DNA of 64,000 nt from Eucalyptus grandis (Eukaryota; Streptophyta; Magnoliopsida; Myrtales; Myrtaceae), in NCBI RefSeq assembly GCF_016545825.1, contig NC_052619.1:69946115-70010114 (forward strand), in the 5' to 3' direction. Position numbers and translations under genes: made by a program. A model generated the notes under the pieces. That model worked only from the letters and a program-made list of their open reading frames with translations, made no database searches and was not told the origin of the DNA. Shown one piece after another: positions 1 through 11,728 of this stretch. The first letter of the stretch is position 1, and the number at the start of each line of letters is the position of its first letter.

Positions 1-100
1 TAACAACATGCATCCTTTGCAATCGACTTTGCTATTAGAGCCGAATTGCATGTGTCCTTTGTGGTCGACTTTTTTTGTCAGAATAGCAACTAAACATATG

Positions 101-297
101 CGGCAAATACGAATGGCGTGGCTATAGCAAGTTGAATACACCAGGCTTTGGCCAAGCGAAAATTACCATGTAAAAGATGCATCTCTGTGGTGTCGAAATG
201 TGGCCGATGCGGATGGTGTGGCTATAGCAAGCTGAATACACCAGGCTTTGCTAAGCAAAAGTTACTATACAAAGATGCATCTTCATGGCGCCGAAAA
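101..297. repeat. Two-unit tandem repeat, about 100 bp per unit
   Basis: The phrase GGCTATAGCAAG followed by TGAATACACCAGGCTTTG recurs exactly 100 bp apart. Both units are also present at about 45380-45580, so the tandem duplication is older than the segmental duplication. Confidence 0.75.
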
Positions 298-299
298 TA

Positions 300-2090
300 A
301 GCTTCATAACATGACCATTGTGGATAGTTCAACCCAAGTTTTTAAGCTAATAAGTAAATGAAGACCACATGAAATAAAAAGTATTTAGGACCCGTTGTTA
401 AGCGATATGGGACATTATTTCGATACCCCTTCTCATGTGTAATTAGGATTACAAGTGGCATGTGGAACTTTGACTACACACATTCACATGGAATTTTGAT
501 CACACACATTCACCCAACGGATTTCGTGGGACCACTGCCAAATATTCTAAAAGTTTAGGTAGTCTTATGAAAGTATGTTTTAATATTTATATATTTTAAC
601 ACTTGCCATCATGCGTAGGTTGGTTTTTGGCCTAAGCCTAAAGTATATATATATGTAATTGAAGATGGAGCTAGGTGCCTGAAAAAATTTGAATTCTCGA
701 CTTTTTGCTCTGATATCATGTTAAAATTTGAGAATTTCTTAATATTCCAATGTTATATTAATGAAAAAACATATTTGTCTATTTATATATTTTATTAAAT
801 AACTATTTTAAGATAACATCTTTTATCAAAATATGCACTAGGGGTAATCAAAACGGATTGCTCAATCCGGGTAAAACTCAAATAGGCCCGAGCCTTGTCG
901 ATTTTGAGTAGTTCTAAGGAATGCTGGTCCAGTTCTCGATTCCATGAAAATGGAACTAGTGATTTTTGGTTTGGTTTTTGGTTTGAGGGTGGGAACTAGA
1001 CTGACCGGACAAGACTGCCAATATATATATTTTTAATTTCTTAAAAGAAACAAATAAACCCTAATTAGCCTTTACTCTTTCCTTCTCGCAACGCCTCGCT
1101 CTTTGCTCTAGTCTTTCCTTCACACCTTGCTCTTCATTCTTCGATCTCCTAGCTCCCGCTCGACTCTCAAATCTCACTTGACAACCAAATGTTGCTCTTC
1201 AATAGCTTGGTCTCCACTCTTCGGTCTCAAACCACCGCTCCCTCTAATGGAGAGTCCTTTATCAAGAAAGGCCCAATTTCTCTACATGTTTCGAGTTTCC
1301 TATTTCGCTCTTCACTCTTCGGTCTCTCGACTCTCACTCTTCCATCAGGCTCTTTCGCTTTCACGGTCTCACTCTTCACTCTTTGGTAATGCTCTAAATG
1401 AACCCTTGTAAAATGATGCCAAGAATTTAGCAGTTTAGCTTTTAAGTGTGAAGGCGGCCATATGTTTGTTTTGTACATATGAAGAGCTTGTGCTGGATCT
1501 CTAATTCACATGTCCCTTCCTTAGTAGGGCCTCTCATTGCAAGTATTCCTCATTCATTTTGCACCCTTGAGGAAGAGGAGCACCAATGCCTATATCATTG
1601 TTTGGTCATCTGATCGTTGTTAAGTGACTGGTTCCATAGAAACGGACCGATCAACTGGTCCTTGGTCTTGAAAACTAGGAATCGGTCCTCCCGGCTTGGT
1701 TCCCCATTCCTAGGCTAAATTAGACCAAACCAGAAACCGATCACTCCTAATATGCACAATAAAAAGGAGATATACATGCAATCTTGAAAGATATGGATAA
1801 TTAACATGAAGGTCTAACCCAAGAACTTAAAATGATAGGTGAAGTGAGACAACATAAAATCAAGAGGTTTTAAGATTTGCTGTCAAGCGATATGAGACAA
1901 TACTTTAGCACCCTCTTTTAAGTGCAAGCTGCATTACAACAACACATAGAATTTTGATGACACACATTCGCGAAAGGGCTAACACTACCTTTGACACCAA
2001 GTTAAGAAAGATCGAAAAATGTCATCATTTCTGTAACATAGGAAAATATCTTATAAAAATTCCTTATTATCTTAAACACCAAGAGGACCA
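300..2090 (-). mobile_element. Degenerate copia-like LTR remnants around a hAT insertion
   Basis: GCTCTGATATCATG at about 710 and CTTTGACACCAAG at about 1992 resemble the reverse complement of an initiator-tRNA-Met primer binding site (TGGTATCAGAGC) next to an LTR beginning TGTTAA. The stretches 310-520 and 1780-1960 are diverged copies of each other. No coding domain remains. Assignment to Ty1/copia rests mainly on the PBS-like motif and is tentative. Confidence 0.35.
839..1749. mobile_element. Non-autonomous hAT-like element, left copy
   Basis: Ends are TAGGGGTAATC and GATCACTCCTA, imperfect 11-bp terminal inverted repeats. The element is flanked on both sides by the 8-bp direct repeat ATATGCAC (831-838 and 1750-1757), as expected for the hAT superfamily. 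It is 911 bp, with no transposase. Subterminal parts are rich in GGTTCC/GGAACC-type words and the middle (1060-1600) is pyrimidine-rich. A paralogue sits at the same site of the duplicated block (46227-47031). Confidence 0.8.
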
Positions 2091-2092
2091 CC

Positions 2093-2110
2093 TACTCTCT
2101 CTCTCTCTCT
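2093..2110. repeat. (CT)n microsatellite
   Basis: A short run of CT repeats. The homologous position in the right-hand duplicate (47401-47439) has a longer run. Confidence 0.9.
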
Positions 2111-2499
2111 TCCCCCCTTCTCCAGCTTAACTAGAATAAGTTGTCAAATAGGCTCGCATAATCGAGTCGACTCCACCCTAATATTCAAGATCCGGTACTC
2201 TTCTTGAGCTTAACTTGAATAAGTTGTCAAATAAGCTCAAGCTCGATTTTACTCACCTTGATTAGTCAATTAATATTACTTGCATTTTGAATAATCTCGA
2301 ACTCAAAGTAATTGAAGAGTTCATAGTGTATTCATAATAATGAGCGTACATGTATAATTAAAAAATACAATTGTATGATCAGCACGAGCTAGACAGGTTA
2401 AGTATTCAAGCTTGCGCTCGTCTCCACTTGATTCAGGTTCTGAATCACGTGGAGCTTGAATGCTGATATAATTGGGCCTACTTGAACACCAAGTTGACT

Positions 2500-2925
2500 T
2501 GTGGACCCATGCCCGTGATTCTCGGGGCATTGCCAGTAGGTTAGGGATGATGGCCACGGTGAACAGCTAATCTCCCGTTCCAGAAATCCCATTTCAAGCG
2601 CAAACTCTATTTGTCCTTTCTCTTTCTGGGCCTTCTGACTTCTGAAACATAAAACCTAAGTTTTGACTCTGAGACATAAAACCTAAGTTAAAAGTAGCAT
2701 TTTTCCAGGATAATCGCTGGGCATCTACTTCATTTTCACGGCAGCATCTAAAGCAGTTGTCTCAGATCAAGGAGCAGGTCAGAGTTCATTTCATTTCATG
2801 CAAAAACTTTCCAGATTCGATATCGCACCACCATCTAAAACAATAGGGTTGTTTCGCTTCGACCATTGTACAGTCAAGACGTGCATCTACAAGAAGAGGT
2901 TTCTTCTCCATCTCTTACTGTGCGA
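2500..2925. repeat. Diverged relative of the 4590-5100 sequence
   Basis: Stretches such as GGCAGCATCTAAAGCAGTTG and the GGGTTGTTTCGCTTCGA word near 2850 match 4870-5010 in the same order, with many substitutions. This shows an older internal duplication inside the region downstream of the CAD copies. No protein family is recognised on either strand. Confidence 0.55.
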
Positions 2926-3225
2926 CAATGAGATTCAGAGATTCACATGTAAGATGGAGAAAGACGCGTGGTAGAGACAAAACGAGCAAACGAGCTAGTC
3001 TTTTTCAATTTGGTTTGTTTTTGGTCCTGGTCTCTGTAGACTTTGGTTTTTGCATTCGATTCAACGTACGTGAATGTGTTCACAGCCCCACATTTTCCTT
3101 ACGGTCTCGTTTCTCGAACTATTTAGCGTCGAAAATGATTCTTTTCCATTTTCAGATTATTGGCACAAAAGTTTCCTCTTGGATATGTTGTTAGTCCAAT
3201 TTCATTTGGGGAAAATTAGCAAAAA

Positions 3226-3553
3226 AGTCCTTAATCTATTCTAAGTATGTCAGTTGAGTCAATTTGGCCAATTTTAGCCGGAAAATCGTTGACGTAGATG
3301 CTGCTTGTACTAAGTGGCATGAATGGTATTGATATGGATATTTTTCAATTTTCTTTTTTTTTCTTTTTCTTTTCTATTTCCTAGGGGATGCCCTTGCCCC
3401 AAGTTGACTTCAGCGCAACGCCTTTGCCAAGCCAGATCTAGTGAAAGCATGTTGGCCATCACCGGCGGTAAGTCTTGAGAAAAAAAGAAGAAGAGAAAAA
3501 GTAAAGAAAAAAAAAAAAGAAAAATTCAAAAAATTATAAAAAAATTCAAAATT
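3226..3553. other. AT-rich non-coding stretch, MITE-like wording
   Basis: The phrases about 'caattgagtcaatttggccaatttt' type sequence recur near 5600, 14450 and 57500, which suggests a dispersed short repeat. There is a purine-rich tract at 3480-3530. I find no gene and no clear element borders. Confidence 0.35.
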
Positions 3554-4396
3554 TATTAAAACATTATTAAAAAAAATGCCAAAGTTAGCCCGACCGTCAT
3601 CCATGTTAGTATTTATAGCCAAAGTTAACCCGATAAACTCAATTGACTAAACGTGAAAATGTTTAAAATTCAATTTGTACAATTAAACTATTTAAGATTG
3701 AATTGGTATAATTACAATAGGGTTAGGACAATATCATCATTTGTTTTGTTGGCTTCAAACCCTTTCAACTCATGCTCTTATGTATGATTAAATTCTTCCT
3801 TGACTCGGCATTAGCAACTTCAGTGGTTCGCTCATGTGGCAAAAATTGGCACGTGATGCTCACATGGGACTCCACGTGGGAATGAGAAAGAGGCGTGACA
3901 TAGATTATTTTGTAAATTGATGTGACATTTTGTGCGACAAAAGAATTTCCGTTTCATCTAAAAATTTAAGTTTTTATTAAAATATTATTTAAAAAATGCC
4001 AAAGTTAGCACCAACCGTCATCTATGTTAGTGATTTCTAGCTAAAGTTAATCCGATAAAACTCATTGACAAAAATGTGAAAATGTTTAAAATTCAATTTG
4101 TACAATTAAACTATTTAAGATTGAATTGGTATAATTACAATAGGGTTAGGACAATATCATCGTTTGTTTTGTTGCCTTCAAACCCTTTCAACTCATGCTC
4201 TTATGTATGATCAAATTCTTCCTTGACTCGGGATTAGCAACTTCAGTGGTTCGTTCATGTGGCAAAAATTGGCACGTGATGATCACATGGGACTCCATGT
4301 GGGAATGAGAAAGAGGCGTGACATAGATTATTTTGTAAATTGATGTGACATTTTGTGCGACAAAAGAAGTTCTGCTTCATTTAAAAATTTAAGCTT
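3554..4396. repeat. Direct tandem duplication of a 420-bp unit
   Basis: Unit one (3554-3973) and unit two (3974-4396) align base for base with an offset of 420, from the AAAAAATGCCAAAGTTAGC motif to the GCGACAAAAGAA motif, with scattered substitutions. This duplicated segment is absent from the right-hand segmental copy, where 48425 runs directly into the 48460 sequence. It therefore arrived after that duplication or was lost there. Confidence 0.85.
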
Positions 4397-4539
4397 TTAA
4401 ACAATGAGTAGTGGCTTCACAAAATCTCTCACGTGCATTGGGGCCATGACCACCGCCCCCTCACCATCAGGTGGATGGGCGAGAGCCTGCAATTCTTGTC
4501 GAGATTAGCTGTGACCACAAAACGCCGAACATGTGTTGG

Positions 4540-5540
4540 GGCAGACTATCAAAGTTATATGATCCATCAACGCGAATGCTACTTGGTTGGCTTGTGAAGC
4601 CATGTCTTCTGTGGTGCTCGTTGCACCGCCGGTTAGGTAGGGACAACGGCGCCAGTGTACAACTACTCTCATGTTTTCCAAGTGCCATTTCCAACCGCAA
4701 ACTTCGCTTTCTTCTGGTACATTTCACTTATGAATTATGAAGGCTAGAGTTGGACTTGGACCGAGCTGCTAATTATCTTTCCCCTTCTCTTATTTTCGCA
4801 AAGTTGACGTTTCAACCGAAACTTAACGAGCTAAGAGTCGCATTACTTGGGGATGATCATTGCGCTTCATTTACAGGGCAGCATCGGAAAGTAGTTGTCT
4901 CAGCTCAAGGACCGGGTCCGAGTTCATTTCATCGTAGGCAAAACTTTCTACGTTCGATGTCGGACCACCAACTAGAACAATTGGGTTGTTTCGCTTCGAG
5001 CATTCTACGCCGTTCCTTGTTTTAGTGCCCTTGAATAAGAAAAGAAACAAGATGTGGAAATACATAAATAGAGAACCCCTACATCTCTTTGGTTGTTTTC
5101 CCATATAGTCCGGGCAAATCTTCTTCCCTTACTCAAGATAGGGGTGTGATCAGTGGATCACGACAGAGCCCCGCGAGATGGAGGGCTACTGCTGTCTGTT
5201 ACGTGTTGGCGGTGGTATACCCAGAAAAGTGCAAACGAGGTTAGAGACTTCCACACGTCGGAGAGCTACGACGGTATGCTTGTGGTCCTCGGTTATGGTT
5301 TTCAACGATTCCACGTACGTGATGGGGACAAATGCATTTGCAGCCACATGTTCTTCCCATGGTCTCAGTTTCTCTCGAGTAATTTACTATGTGAAACGAT
5401 ACAGGCCGAAAAAAGAGAACAAATGTGGGAAACGATTCTTTTACCCTTTTCAAAGCAGTGACATAGAAGTGCACTTTCGTCCCAGTCAACTGTTTTCACT
5501 ATCCGTTTTCATCTCTTAAACGTTTTTATTATGTGTCATC
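4540..5540. repeat. Unit R1, single copy near CAD copy A
   Basis: About 1 kb homologous to 48510-49490, to the inverted arm 49580-50540, and in its last half to 13910-14400. It ends about 260 bp from the stop codon of CAD pseudogene copy A. On the minus strand a frame of about 65 residues (AANAFVPI... to ...LGIPPPTR) is open in the other copies, but here it ends early and runs out of register. No family is recognised, and differences between copies mostly change amino acids, so I do not call it a gene. Confidence 0.8.
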
Positions 5541-5799
5541 TAAACTTGGAAAAATTATTCAAAAAGTCCAAAACCATAGTATTTTTGCTAATTCAATCAT
5601 AAACCTTTTCGCATTTTATCAATTGACTCCATCCGGTTAATTTTGGTAGAAAAACATTGACATGAATATCTCCTGCATTGCACAGCCAGTGTTGACATTA
5701 ATATTTGAATTATTTATATATTTATATATTTATCCTTTTATTCTAATGAAAAGTCCTCGAAAGTGGCAAATGAAATATTCAGAACGCGTCACCATATAT
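5541..5799. other. 3' flank of CAD pseudogene copy A
   Basis: AT-rich sequence homologous to 14390-14646 downstream of copy B. It contains AATTTTGGTAGAAAA-type words of a dispersed repeat. No separate gene is seen. Confidence 0.5.
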
Positions 5800-5999
5800 C
5801 TACTGTGACAAGGAGCTGGTCACATCGATCACAAACCTGTACCTCACATCCGACTTCACAAGCCTTTCCATGGCTGTATTGATGTAGTCCATCCAGATTA
5901 CCTCAACGTCCGCAGTGATGCCACGTTCCGCACAGAAGTGTAGCATCTCTTGAGTCTCTTCCATTCCTCCTATATCACTGCCACCCACAAGCTTGCGGC
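5800..5999 (-). pseudogene. CAD copy A, exon 6 (C-terminal)
   Basis: The exon begins after AATTCTTTCAG and encodes 66 residues ending in a normal stop. Visible family signatures are [20 protein letters not shown] and [10 protein letters not shown], the conserved C-terminal NADP-domain edge of plant CAD-like enzymes. The reading frame is intact. It joins in phase 1 to exon 5, whose last base supplies the glycine codon. Confidence 0.92.
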
Positions 6000-6239
6000 C
6001 TGAAAGAATTAACAAAGTCGGAATCATTGTAGTTTGATTCAGCGCCTTGCAGGTCGAGCATGACCATAAGCTGGAACTTCTAACATCTCCGGTGGTGAAG
6101 AGTACAAGTCTATAGTGATTGAAACGTAAGTCTATAGCACCTTTTCAGATCATGTGCATTCGCTGGTAAAACTCAAAATTAATCTGTCGAAAGGAAGCCA
6201 AAGAGAAGAAAATAGAAGTTTGTTACGGAAGATGTTTCG

Positions 6240-6631
6240 TTTGGATAGCTGCAAGTAGGGTAAGCAAGTCAAGCTGCTCGTGAGCTACTCAAGCTTAACA
6301 CATAGAACACTCGAACTCAGCTAGATCATTCTCGAGTTCAAGTAGCTCGAGTACTTAACCAGTCAAGCTTGAGTTTTGAGAGACTTAACTCAGACTAATC
6401 AAGTGATTGAACTTCTATATATTTAGGGATAGTTATACATCTGTAGATACTATAAAGAAGCACGTTTTATCTGTTTTCATCATATTCTCAGAATTAAAGA
6501 TCAAGTTCATGCTTAATTCGAGCACAGACTAAAATTCAGCAACAAGTGAATTTGAGCTTGAGCTCGAGCTTATATAAAGCTTAATCAAGTTGATTTCCAC
6601 TTTGAGAAATCATACTTGACCAATTGTGCTC
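6240..6631. repeat. AGCTCGAG/TCAAGCT-rich repeat in the last CAD intron
   Basis: Many overlapping variants of TCAAGCT, CTCGAGTT and GAGCTCGAG occur. The same material is at 15110-15430 in the matching intron of copy B, and similar words occur at 2150-2300 and 47500-47900. It probably derives from a dispersed non-autonomous transposon, but borders are not clear. The copia insertion splits it. Confidence 0.55.
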
Positions 6632-6636
6632 AAATT

Positions 6637-6942
6637 TGTTATTGCAGATATAACCAACTAAAAACAGAAACTTCTTTGTTACACTGAGAGAGAAGGAATG
6701 AAGCAGAACATTGAACTTCATACATCGTTAATAAAAAAATTTAAAAAAAAAACTGTCTAGAACAAGCTAAATAAGGACCTGTTTTGAAACCGCACACAAA
6801 CGTGCAAAACATAAATGCTTGTTCCACTTCCAAACAAATAGCTAACAAACCAACTGCATAATAAATAAACTTGACTGAAAAAAGAAAAAAAAAACAAAGA
6901 AAAACAACAAAACATCAGCAGCACTGAGACACATCTCCAACA
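6637..6942 (-). repeat. 3' LTR of the copia element in CAD copy A
   Basis: Starts TGTTAT and ends CCAACA on the plus strand, and pairs with 11135-11440. The 5-bp AAATT target duplication lies immediately outside. Confidence 0.95.
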
Positions 6943-6956
6943 AACTCCTCCTTGGA

Positions 6957-9480
6957 TTAGTTGCTGCTGCAAACTCCTATTTTCTCTCTTAACAGCTCAA
7001 ATCTTCTAGCCTGAAGTGGCTTTGTGAACATGTTTGCAAGTTGATATTCAGATTTGCAATAGACCAACTTAACTTCACCACTTTGTTGCACCTCACGTAG
7101 AAAGAAAAATTTGACTTTGAAATGTTTGGTTTTGCCATGGAAAACTGGATTCTGTGATATTGCTAAAGCAGCTTGATTATCCACATTAACTTCAATGCAA
7201 TCACTAGAATTCAACCACAAATCCTTCATTATCTTCATTATGCTTCTTCAGGGCTTTGGAGGGCAAAGATCTTTAGGCCAAAATTGGGGTAATTTGCAGG
7301 TTTGCAAGGTTGCAGTAGCTGCTATAAATTCAGCCTTTGTAGTGGATTGAGCTACAATCTCCTGCTTCTAGGAATACCAGGAGAAACAAGTGGAACCAAA
7401 TTTTCAAAGGTGGGCTTTCAGATTTAATTTGCATTTTCAAAAATATCTTTAACTCAAAGGTCTTTGCATTTTTCTAAGAGTGAAGTAGTACCCAGGTGTA
7501 CTTTTCATGTCATCCATTGAGCCAGCCCAGTCACTATCAGAAAAGCCCTGCAACTTAAACTTCTGACCTTTCCTAAATTTCACACCAAAGAACAATGTTC
7601 CTTTGAGGTATCTCAAGACCCTTTTTGCAGCAACCAAATGTAACTAACTAGGACTACTCATGAACCTGGATAGAACACTTACAACAAATAGAATATCTGG
7701 TTTGGTTGTTGTAAGATACATGAAACATTCAATCAAACTTCTATACATAGAAGTATCTATTGTATCCGTTCCATCATTCTTCTGTAGCTTCTCCTTAGCA
7801 GCCATAGGAGTGCTTACACTTCGACAATCTTCCATTTGAAACTTTTTCAAATTTCCTTCATGTATTTTTTTTCTGGCAGATAAAGATCTCATGTGAAGCT
7901 TGTTTGATTTCTAGACCCAAAAAGTAAGCCATCTTTCCCAAGTTTGACATCTCAAAACTTGCCAACAGACCTTGCTTCACCCTCTCTATCAGATCCACAT
8001 CATTCCCTGTCACCAATAAATCATCTATATAGAGTGACAGAATTACAACACTGTGATTCACCTTCTTGACATAAAGAGTGAACTCACTCAAGCTTCTTAC
8101 AAAACCAAAATCCTACAAATATTGATCTATCTTCCCATACCAAGCTCTTGGAGGCTACTTCAATCCATATAGAGATTTCCTCAATTTGTATACCTTCTTT
8201 TCTTGCCCTTTGATACTGAAGCCTTCAAGTTGTTCAACAAAAATCTCCTCCTCAAGCTCTCCATTAAGAAATGTAGAGTTGACATCTAATTGAAATATAA
8301 GCATCCCTTCTCTGCTGCAATAACTAATAGTAGTCTGATTGTATCAAGCCTTGCAACAAAAGCAAATGTTTTAGAATAGTCTACTCCCCATATTTGCGCA
8401 TAGCCTTTCACAACCAGCCTAGTTTTGTGTTTATTGATAGAACCATCGGGATTAAGTTTTGTTCTGAACACCCACTTAACCCCAATCACATTCTTATCAG
8501 ATGGTTTGTCAACAAGCTCTCATGAGTGGTTTTTCTGAATCATTGCAAACTCCTCTTGCATTGCTGCAATCCACCTCTGATCCTCCTTAGCTTCCACAAA
8601 GTTAGATGGTTTAAGCACTGCCACATTGCTTCTTTCATAGATTTCAGCAAGTAACCTTATGCCTCTTACTAGAAGATCATCCATACTATCTTCCAATCCA
8701 TCCACAACTTCATCAACCTCTACAATTGTTGCAGGTTGTTGTTTTGCAGATTGTTATTGTCTTGCATTCTTTTCTTCCATCCAATTCCACTCATCTTTCT
8801 CTAGAAAAACAACATCCCTGCTCACAGACACCTTCCCTGTCATAGGGTGAAAAATCCTATAAGCCTTTGATTGAAGACTGTACCCAATGAAGATTCCAAG
8901 CTTAGCTCTTTTATCTAGCTTGTCCCTCTTGACCTGAGGAACGTGAGTATAACACAAACACCTAAAAACCTTCAAATTCTTCACAGAAGGTTTAACACTT
9001 TATCATACTTCAAAAGGTGTTGACCTCTCTAAGGCCTTTGTGGGCAATCTGTTCAACATGAACACTGCAGTATTAGCCGCCTTAGCCCAGAACCTCTTAG
9101 GTAACATCTTCTCCTGCATCATACATCTAGCCATCTCCATAATGCTTCTGTTTTTCCTCTCATTGACCCTATTCTGTTGAGGTGAATAGAGAGCAGTGAA
9201 TTGCTACACAATGCCTGCTTGCTCACAGTTTAACTTAAACTTGTGAGCAGTATACTCAGAACCATTGTCAGACTTGAGCATTTTAATTTTCTTCCCACTT
9301 TGATTCTCAACTAAGGCTTTGAACTTCATAAACACATCAGCAACTTCAGATTTGGCTTGCAAAAATAAATCCAACTCATCCTAGTCATGTCATCAGTGAA
9401 AGTAATGAAATACCTAGTACCATTGAGAGATGACTCAGACATAGGTCCACATAAATCTGTGCGGACTAATTGCAGCTTCT
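6957..9480 (-). pseudogene. Copia pol remains: integrase, reverse transcriptase, RNase H
   Basis: Read on the minus strand, an integrase segment with WIYF and a downstream SKAYRIFHPMTGKVSVSRDV stretch is followed by the RT opening [13 protein letters not shown] (about 8470). The YIDDLLVTGND catalytic box lies near 8030, DSDWAGSMDD of RNase H near 7530, and the C-terminal HGKTKHFKVKFFF to FTKPLQARRFELL near 7000-7130. The frame is broken many times by stops and shifts. The order is typical of Ty1/copia pol. Confidence 0.9.
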
Positions 9481-10295
9481 TACATGCTCTCCAGCCTCCT
9501 CCTTTGAAAGGAAATCTTGCTTGCTTGCTTGTCAAGAAAACAAGTTCTGCACTGTGGAAATTCCTTCTCCAAACTTGGCAAGTTATCTGCCAAGCTATTC
9601 CTCTGCATAAACAACATATTCTTTCTGTGAACATGCCCAAACCTTTTATGCCATAGTTTTGCATTTTCTTCTTTGCACTTTAAAGCCATTTGTTGCATCT
9701 CTTGTGACTTGAACATGAAGCTCTTATCCCTCATTGGCATTCTTAGCACTTCTTTGCTATCTGCATTATCAATAAGACATTCATTCCCTTCAAACTTCAC
9801 TTTATAACCATTTTCAACTAATTGACCAACACTTAACAGATTTTGGTCAACTTTTGGCATAAAGAGAACATCACTGATCAGCTTCACCTCATGATTTCCT
9901 TCAATAGCCACTGTACCATTCCCTTGTACTTCAATATACTGTCCATTGCCAATTCTGACTCTGGACCTGATTGACCTGTCTAAACTCCTAAATAGTTTCA
10001 AATTGCCAGTCATATGATTAGTACAACCACTATCCACTAGCCATGCATCATTCTCAATAGAAGAGCTAAAATAGGAAGCTACAAACAAGTGTTCTTCCTC
10101 AGTCTCATTCACTGCTACTTGTGCTTCTCCTATTTGCTGGTAATTTTTCTCTTTGCAGATCGCTTTCCATGTGACCAAACTTGTGACATCTTCTGCACTT
10201 AGCATTAGGCTTCCTCCAACATCTAAAGGACTGATGATTAATTCCACCACAGTATTGACAAGGCTTCTTGTTCTTCTTCCATTTGCTAGACCCAC
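9480..10295 (-). pseudogene. Copia protease and GAG-pre-integrase segment
   Basis: A 270-residue open stretch contains the aspartic protease site WLVDSGCTNHM and then LLSVGQL. Next come LWHKRFGHVH and CRTCFLDKQ, the pre-integrase zinc region. In another frame just upstream (about 10160-10210) there is a CRRCHKFGH zinc-knuckle remnant of gag. This is the longest surviving frame of the element. Confidence 0.9.
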
Positions 10296-11014
10296 TAGAA
10301 TTTCCTTCTTTTGCTACAAACTTTGAGTCACCAACTTTTCCTTTGGACTGATTTCATTTCTTCCTTTGCCTCCATCATTGGACTTCACTCTAGCTTGTAG
10401 CGCACCCTTTACAGGCTCTTCTCTTCTCATTAGTCTTCTATACTCCTGTGCCTAAAGGGCATTTAACAATTCTGCAAGTTTTATGTCAACTAAGTCTCTT
10501 ATATTTTCTAGAGAAGCTATGGTGGCTTCAAACTTCTCTGGAAGAGACATTGGGATCTTTTGAACTAGCCTTTCATCCTTCAAGTCAATCCCTAAGATTA
10601 TGATTTTTCAGCTATCTCAATCAGCCTATTAGAATATTCCTTCACGGACTCTGAATCCTTCATCTCCTGTCTCTCAAACTCCCTCAAGAGATTCAGCACC
10701 TTTATGCTCCTTATCTTCTCATCTCCCTCGTATTCATCCTTCAAGAAATCCCATATTGCCTTTGCAGAATCACATCTCATGATCCTTGTGAAAATAGGGG
10801 GTGAGACAGCAGTATACATGCAAGACTTTGCCTTGGTCTTCCTTGTGATTCTCTCTTTATGGTACTTTATCTTATTTAAGGTTGAATTGTTTGGAAGTAA
10901 AGCAACCTCATAATCATTCTCCACAGCCTCTCATAGATCATGAGCCTCCAAGAATGTTGTCATCTTGACAGCCCAAGCTTGATAATTTTCCCTAGTAAAG
11001 ACTAGAGCAGCCAT
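10296..11014 (-). pseudogene. Copia gag remnant
   Basis: The ATG is at 11012-11014, giving MAALVFTRENYQAWAVKM, a usual copia gag opening (UBN2 type). A stop follows after EAHDL, then the frame resumes as ENDYEV with the IWDFLKDEYEG and LLREFERQEMKDSESVKEY stretches. It is non-functional because of the stop and later frame changes. Confidence 0.85.
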
Positions 11015-11119
11015 TGTAGAGAATCCATTCGATCCCGCCTCTATCAGCCTTTTTCTTTGCAAATTGGAAGTAGTCTTCACTCACTTACCCTCACTTCATA
11101 GTCCCTTAAGATCCCACAG

Positions 11120-11134
11120 AAGCTCTGATACCAT
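11120..11134 (-). other. Primer binding site of the copia element
   Basis: The minus strand reads TGGTATCAGAGCTTC next to the 5' LTR, complementary to the 3' end of initiator tRNA-Met. It fixes the orientation of the element. Confidence 0.9.
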
Positions 11135-11440
11135 TGTTATTTCAGATATAATCAACTAAAAAACAGAAACTTCTCTATTACACTGAGAGAGAAGGAATGA
11201 AGCAAAACATTGAACTTCATACATCGTTAATAAAATAAAAAAAAAGTCTAGTACAAGCTAAATAAGAACCTATTTTGAAACCGCACACAAATGTGCAAAA
11301 CATAACCGCACACAAACGTCTTGTTCCACTTCCTAGAAATAGCTAACAAACCAATTGCATAATAAATAAACTTGACTGAATAAATAAAAAAACAAAGAAA
11401 AATGACAGAACATCAGCAACACTGAGACACATCTCCAACA
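11135..11440 (-). repeat. 5' LTR of the copia element in CAD copy A
   Basis: Same ends as 6637-6942 and the same length of 306 bp. The primer site is adjacent on the inner side and AAATT on the outer side. Confidence 0.95.
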
Positions 11441-11574
11441 AAATTGAGTATCAAGCAATGGACAATCGAGTTGAGTTGAGCTCCAGAATTAAAATATTTT
11501 GACTCGACTCAAATTTGCAATTCCATTTAAACAGTCCAACCACCCACTCAGTGCAGCACTAGTTTATCCCTTAC

Positions 11575-11728
11575 CTACAAGCAAGGGAAAGATAGGCAGC
11601 TCTATGGGCTTATCGGGCAATCCCATAGTAATAAGTTTGCCATCAAGCTTGAGCAGACTAAGCAATGGAAGAAGAGGGTGCACAGCAGAAACCGTGTCAA
11701 TAATGTGGTCCACGGTTCCCAAAGCTGC
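11575..11728 (-). pseudogene. CAD copy A, exon 5
   Basis: Encodes [20 protein letters not shown] and then [17 protein letters not shown], the conserved CAD nucleotide-domain segment. It ends at the donor GTAG/GTAAGG and joins exon 6 in phase 1. It is 154 bp; copy B has 153 because of a 1-bp deletion. The acceptor reads TTGCTG where copy B has TTGCAG, so the normal splice site is lost. Confidence 0.9.

Larger units (their letters stand above)
1..2965. repeat. Left copy of a segmental duplication
   Basis: This block matches 45320-48425 in the same orientation and order: the same opening motif, the same 100-bp tandem repeat, the same hAT-like insertion with the same target site, the same (CT)n tract and the same end near the ATG-rich stretch at 2925. 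The right-hand copy has extra sequence around 45600-45720. No gene is recognised inside; the open frames are short, differ between the copies and match no family I know. It lies downstream of CAD pseudogene copy A with respect to that gene's direction. Confidence 0.85.
6637..11440 (-). mobile_element. Complete but inactive Ty1/copia element in CAD copy A intron
   Basis: Two 306-bp LTRs (6637-6942 and 11135-11440) bound a 4.8-kb element with flanking duplications AAATT (6632-6636 and 11441-11445). It runs on the minus strand: the primer site TGGTATCAGAGCTTC adjoins the right LTR, and a purine-rich tract (read CCAAGGAGGAGTT) adjoins the left LTR. The gag-protease-integrase-RT-RNase H order is that of Ty1/copia. 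Internal stops and frameshifts are frequent and the LTRs differ at roughly twenty sites by eye, so it is old and coding-dead. It lies wholly within the intron between CAD exons 5 and 6. Confidence 0.95.

Noticed and set aside
4471..5025. Plus-strand frames of about 90 codons in unit R1
   Set aside because: They are not kept in the other R1 copies and have no recognisable domain.
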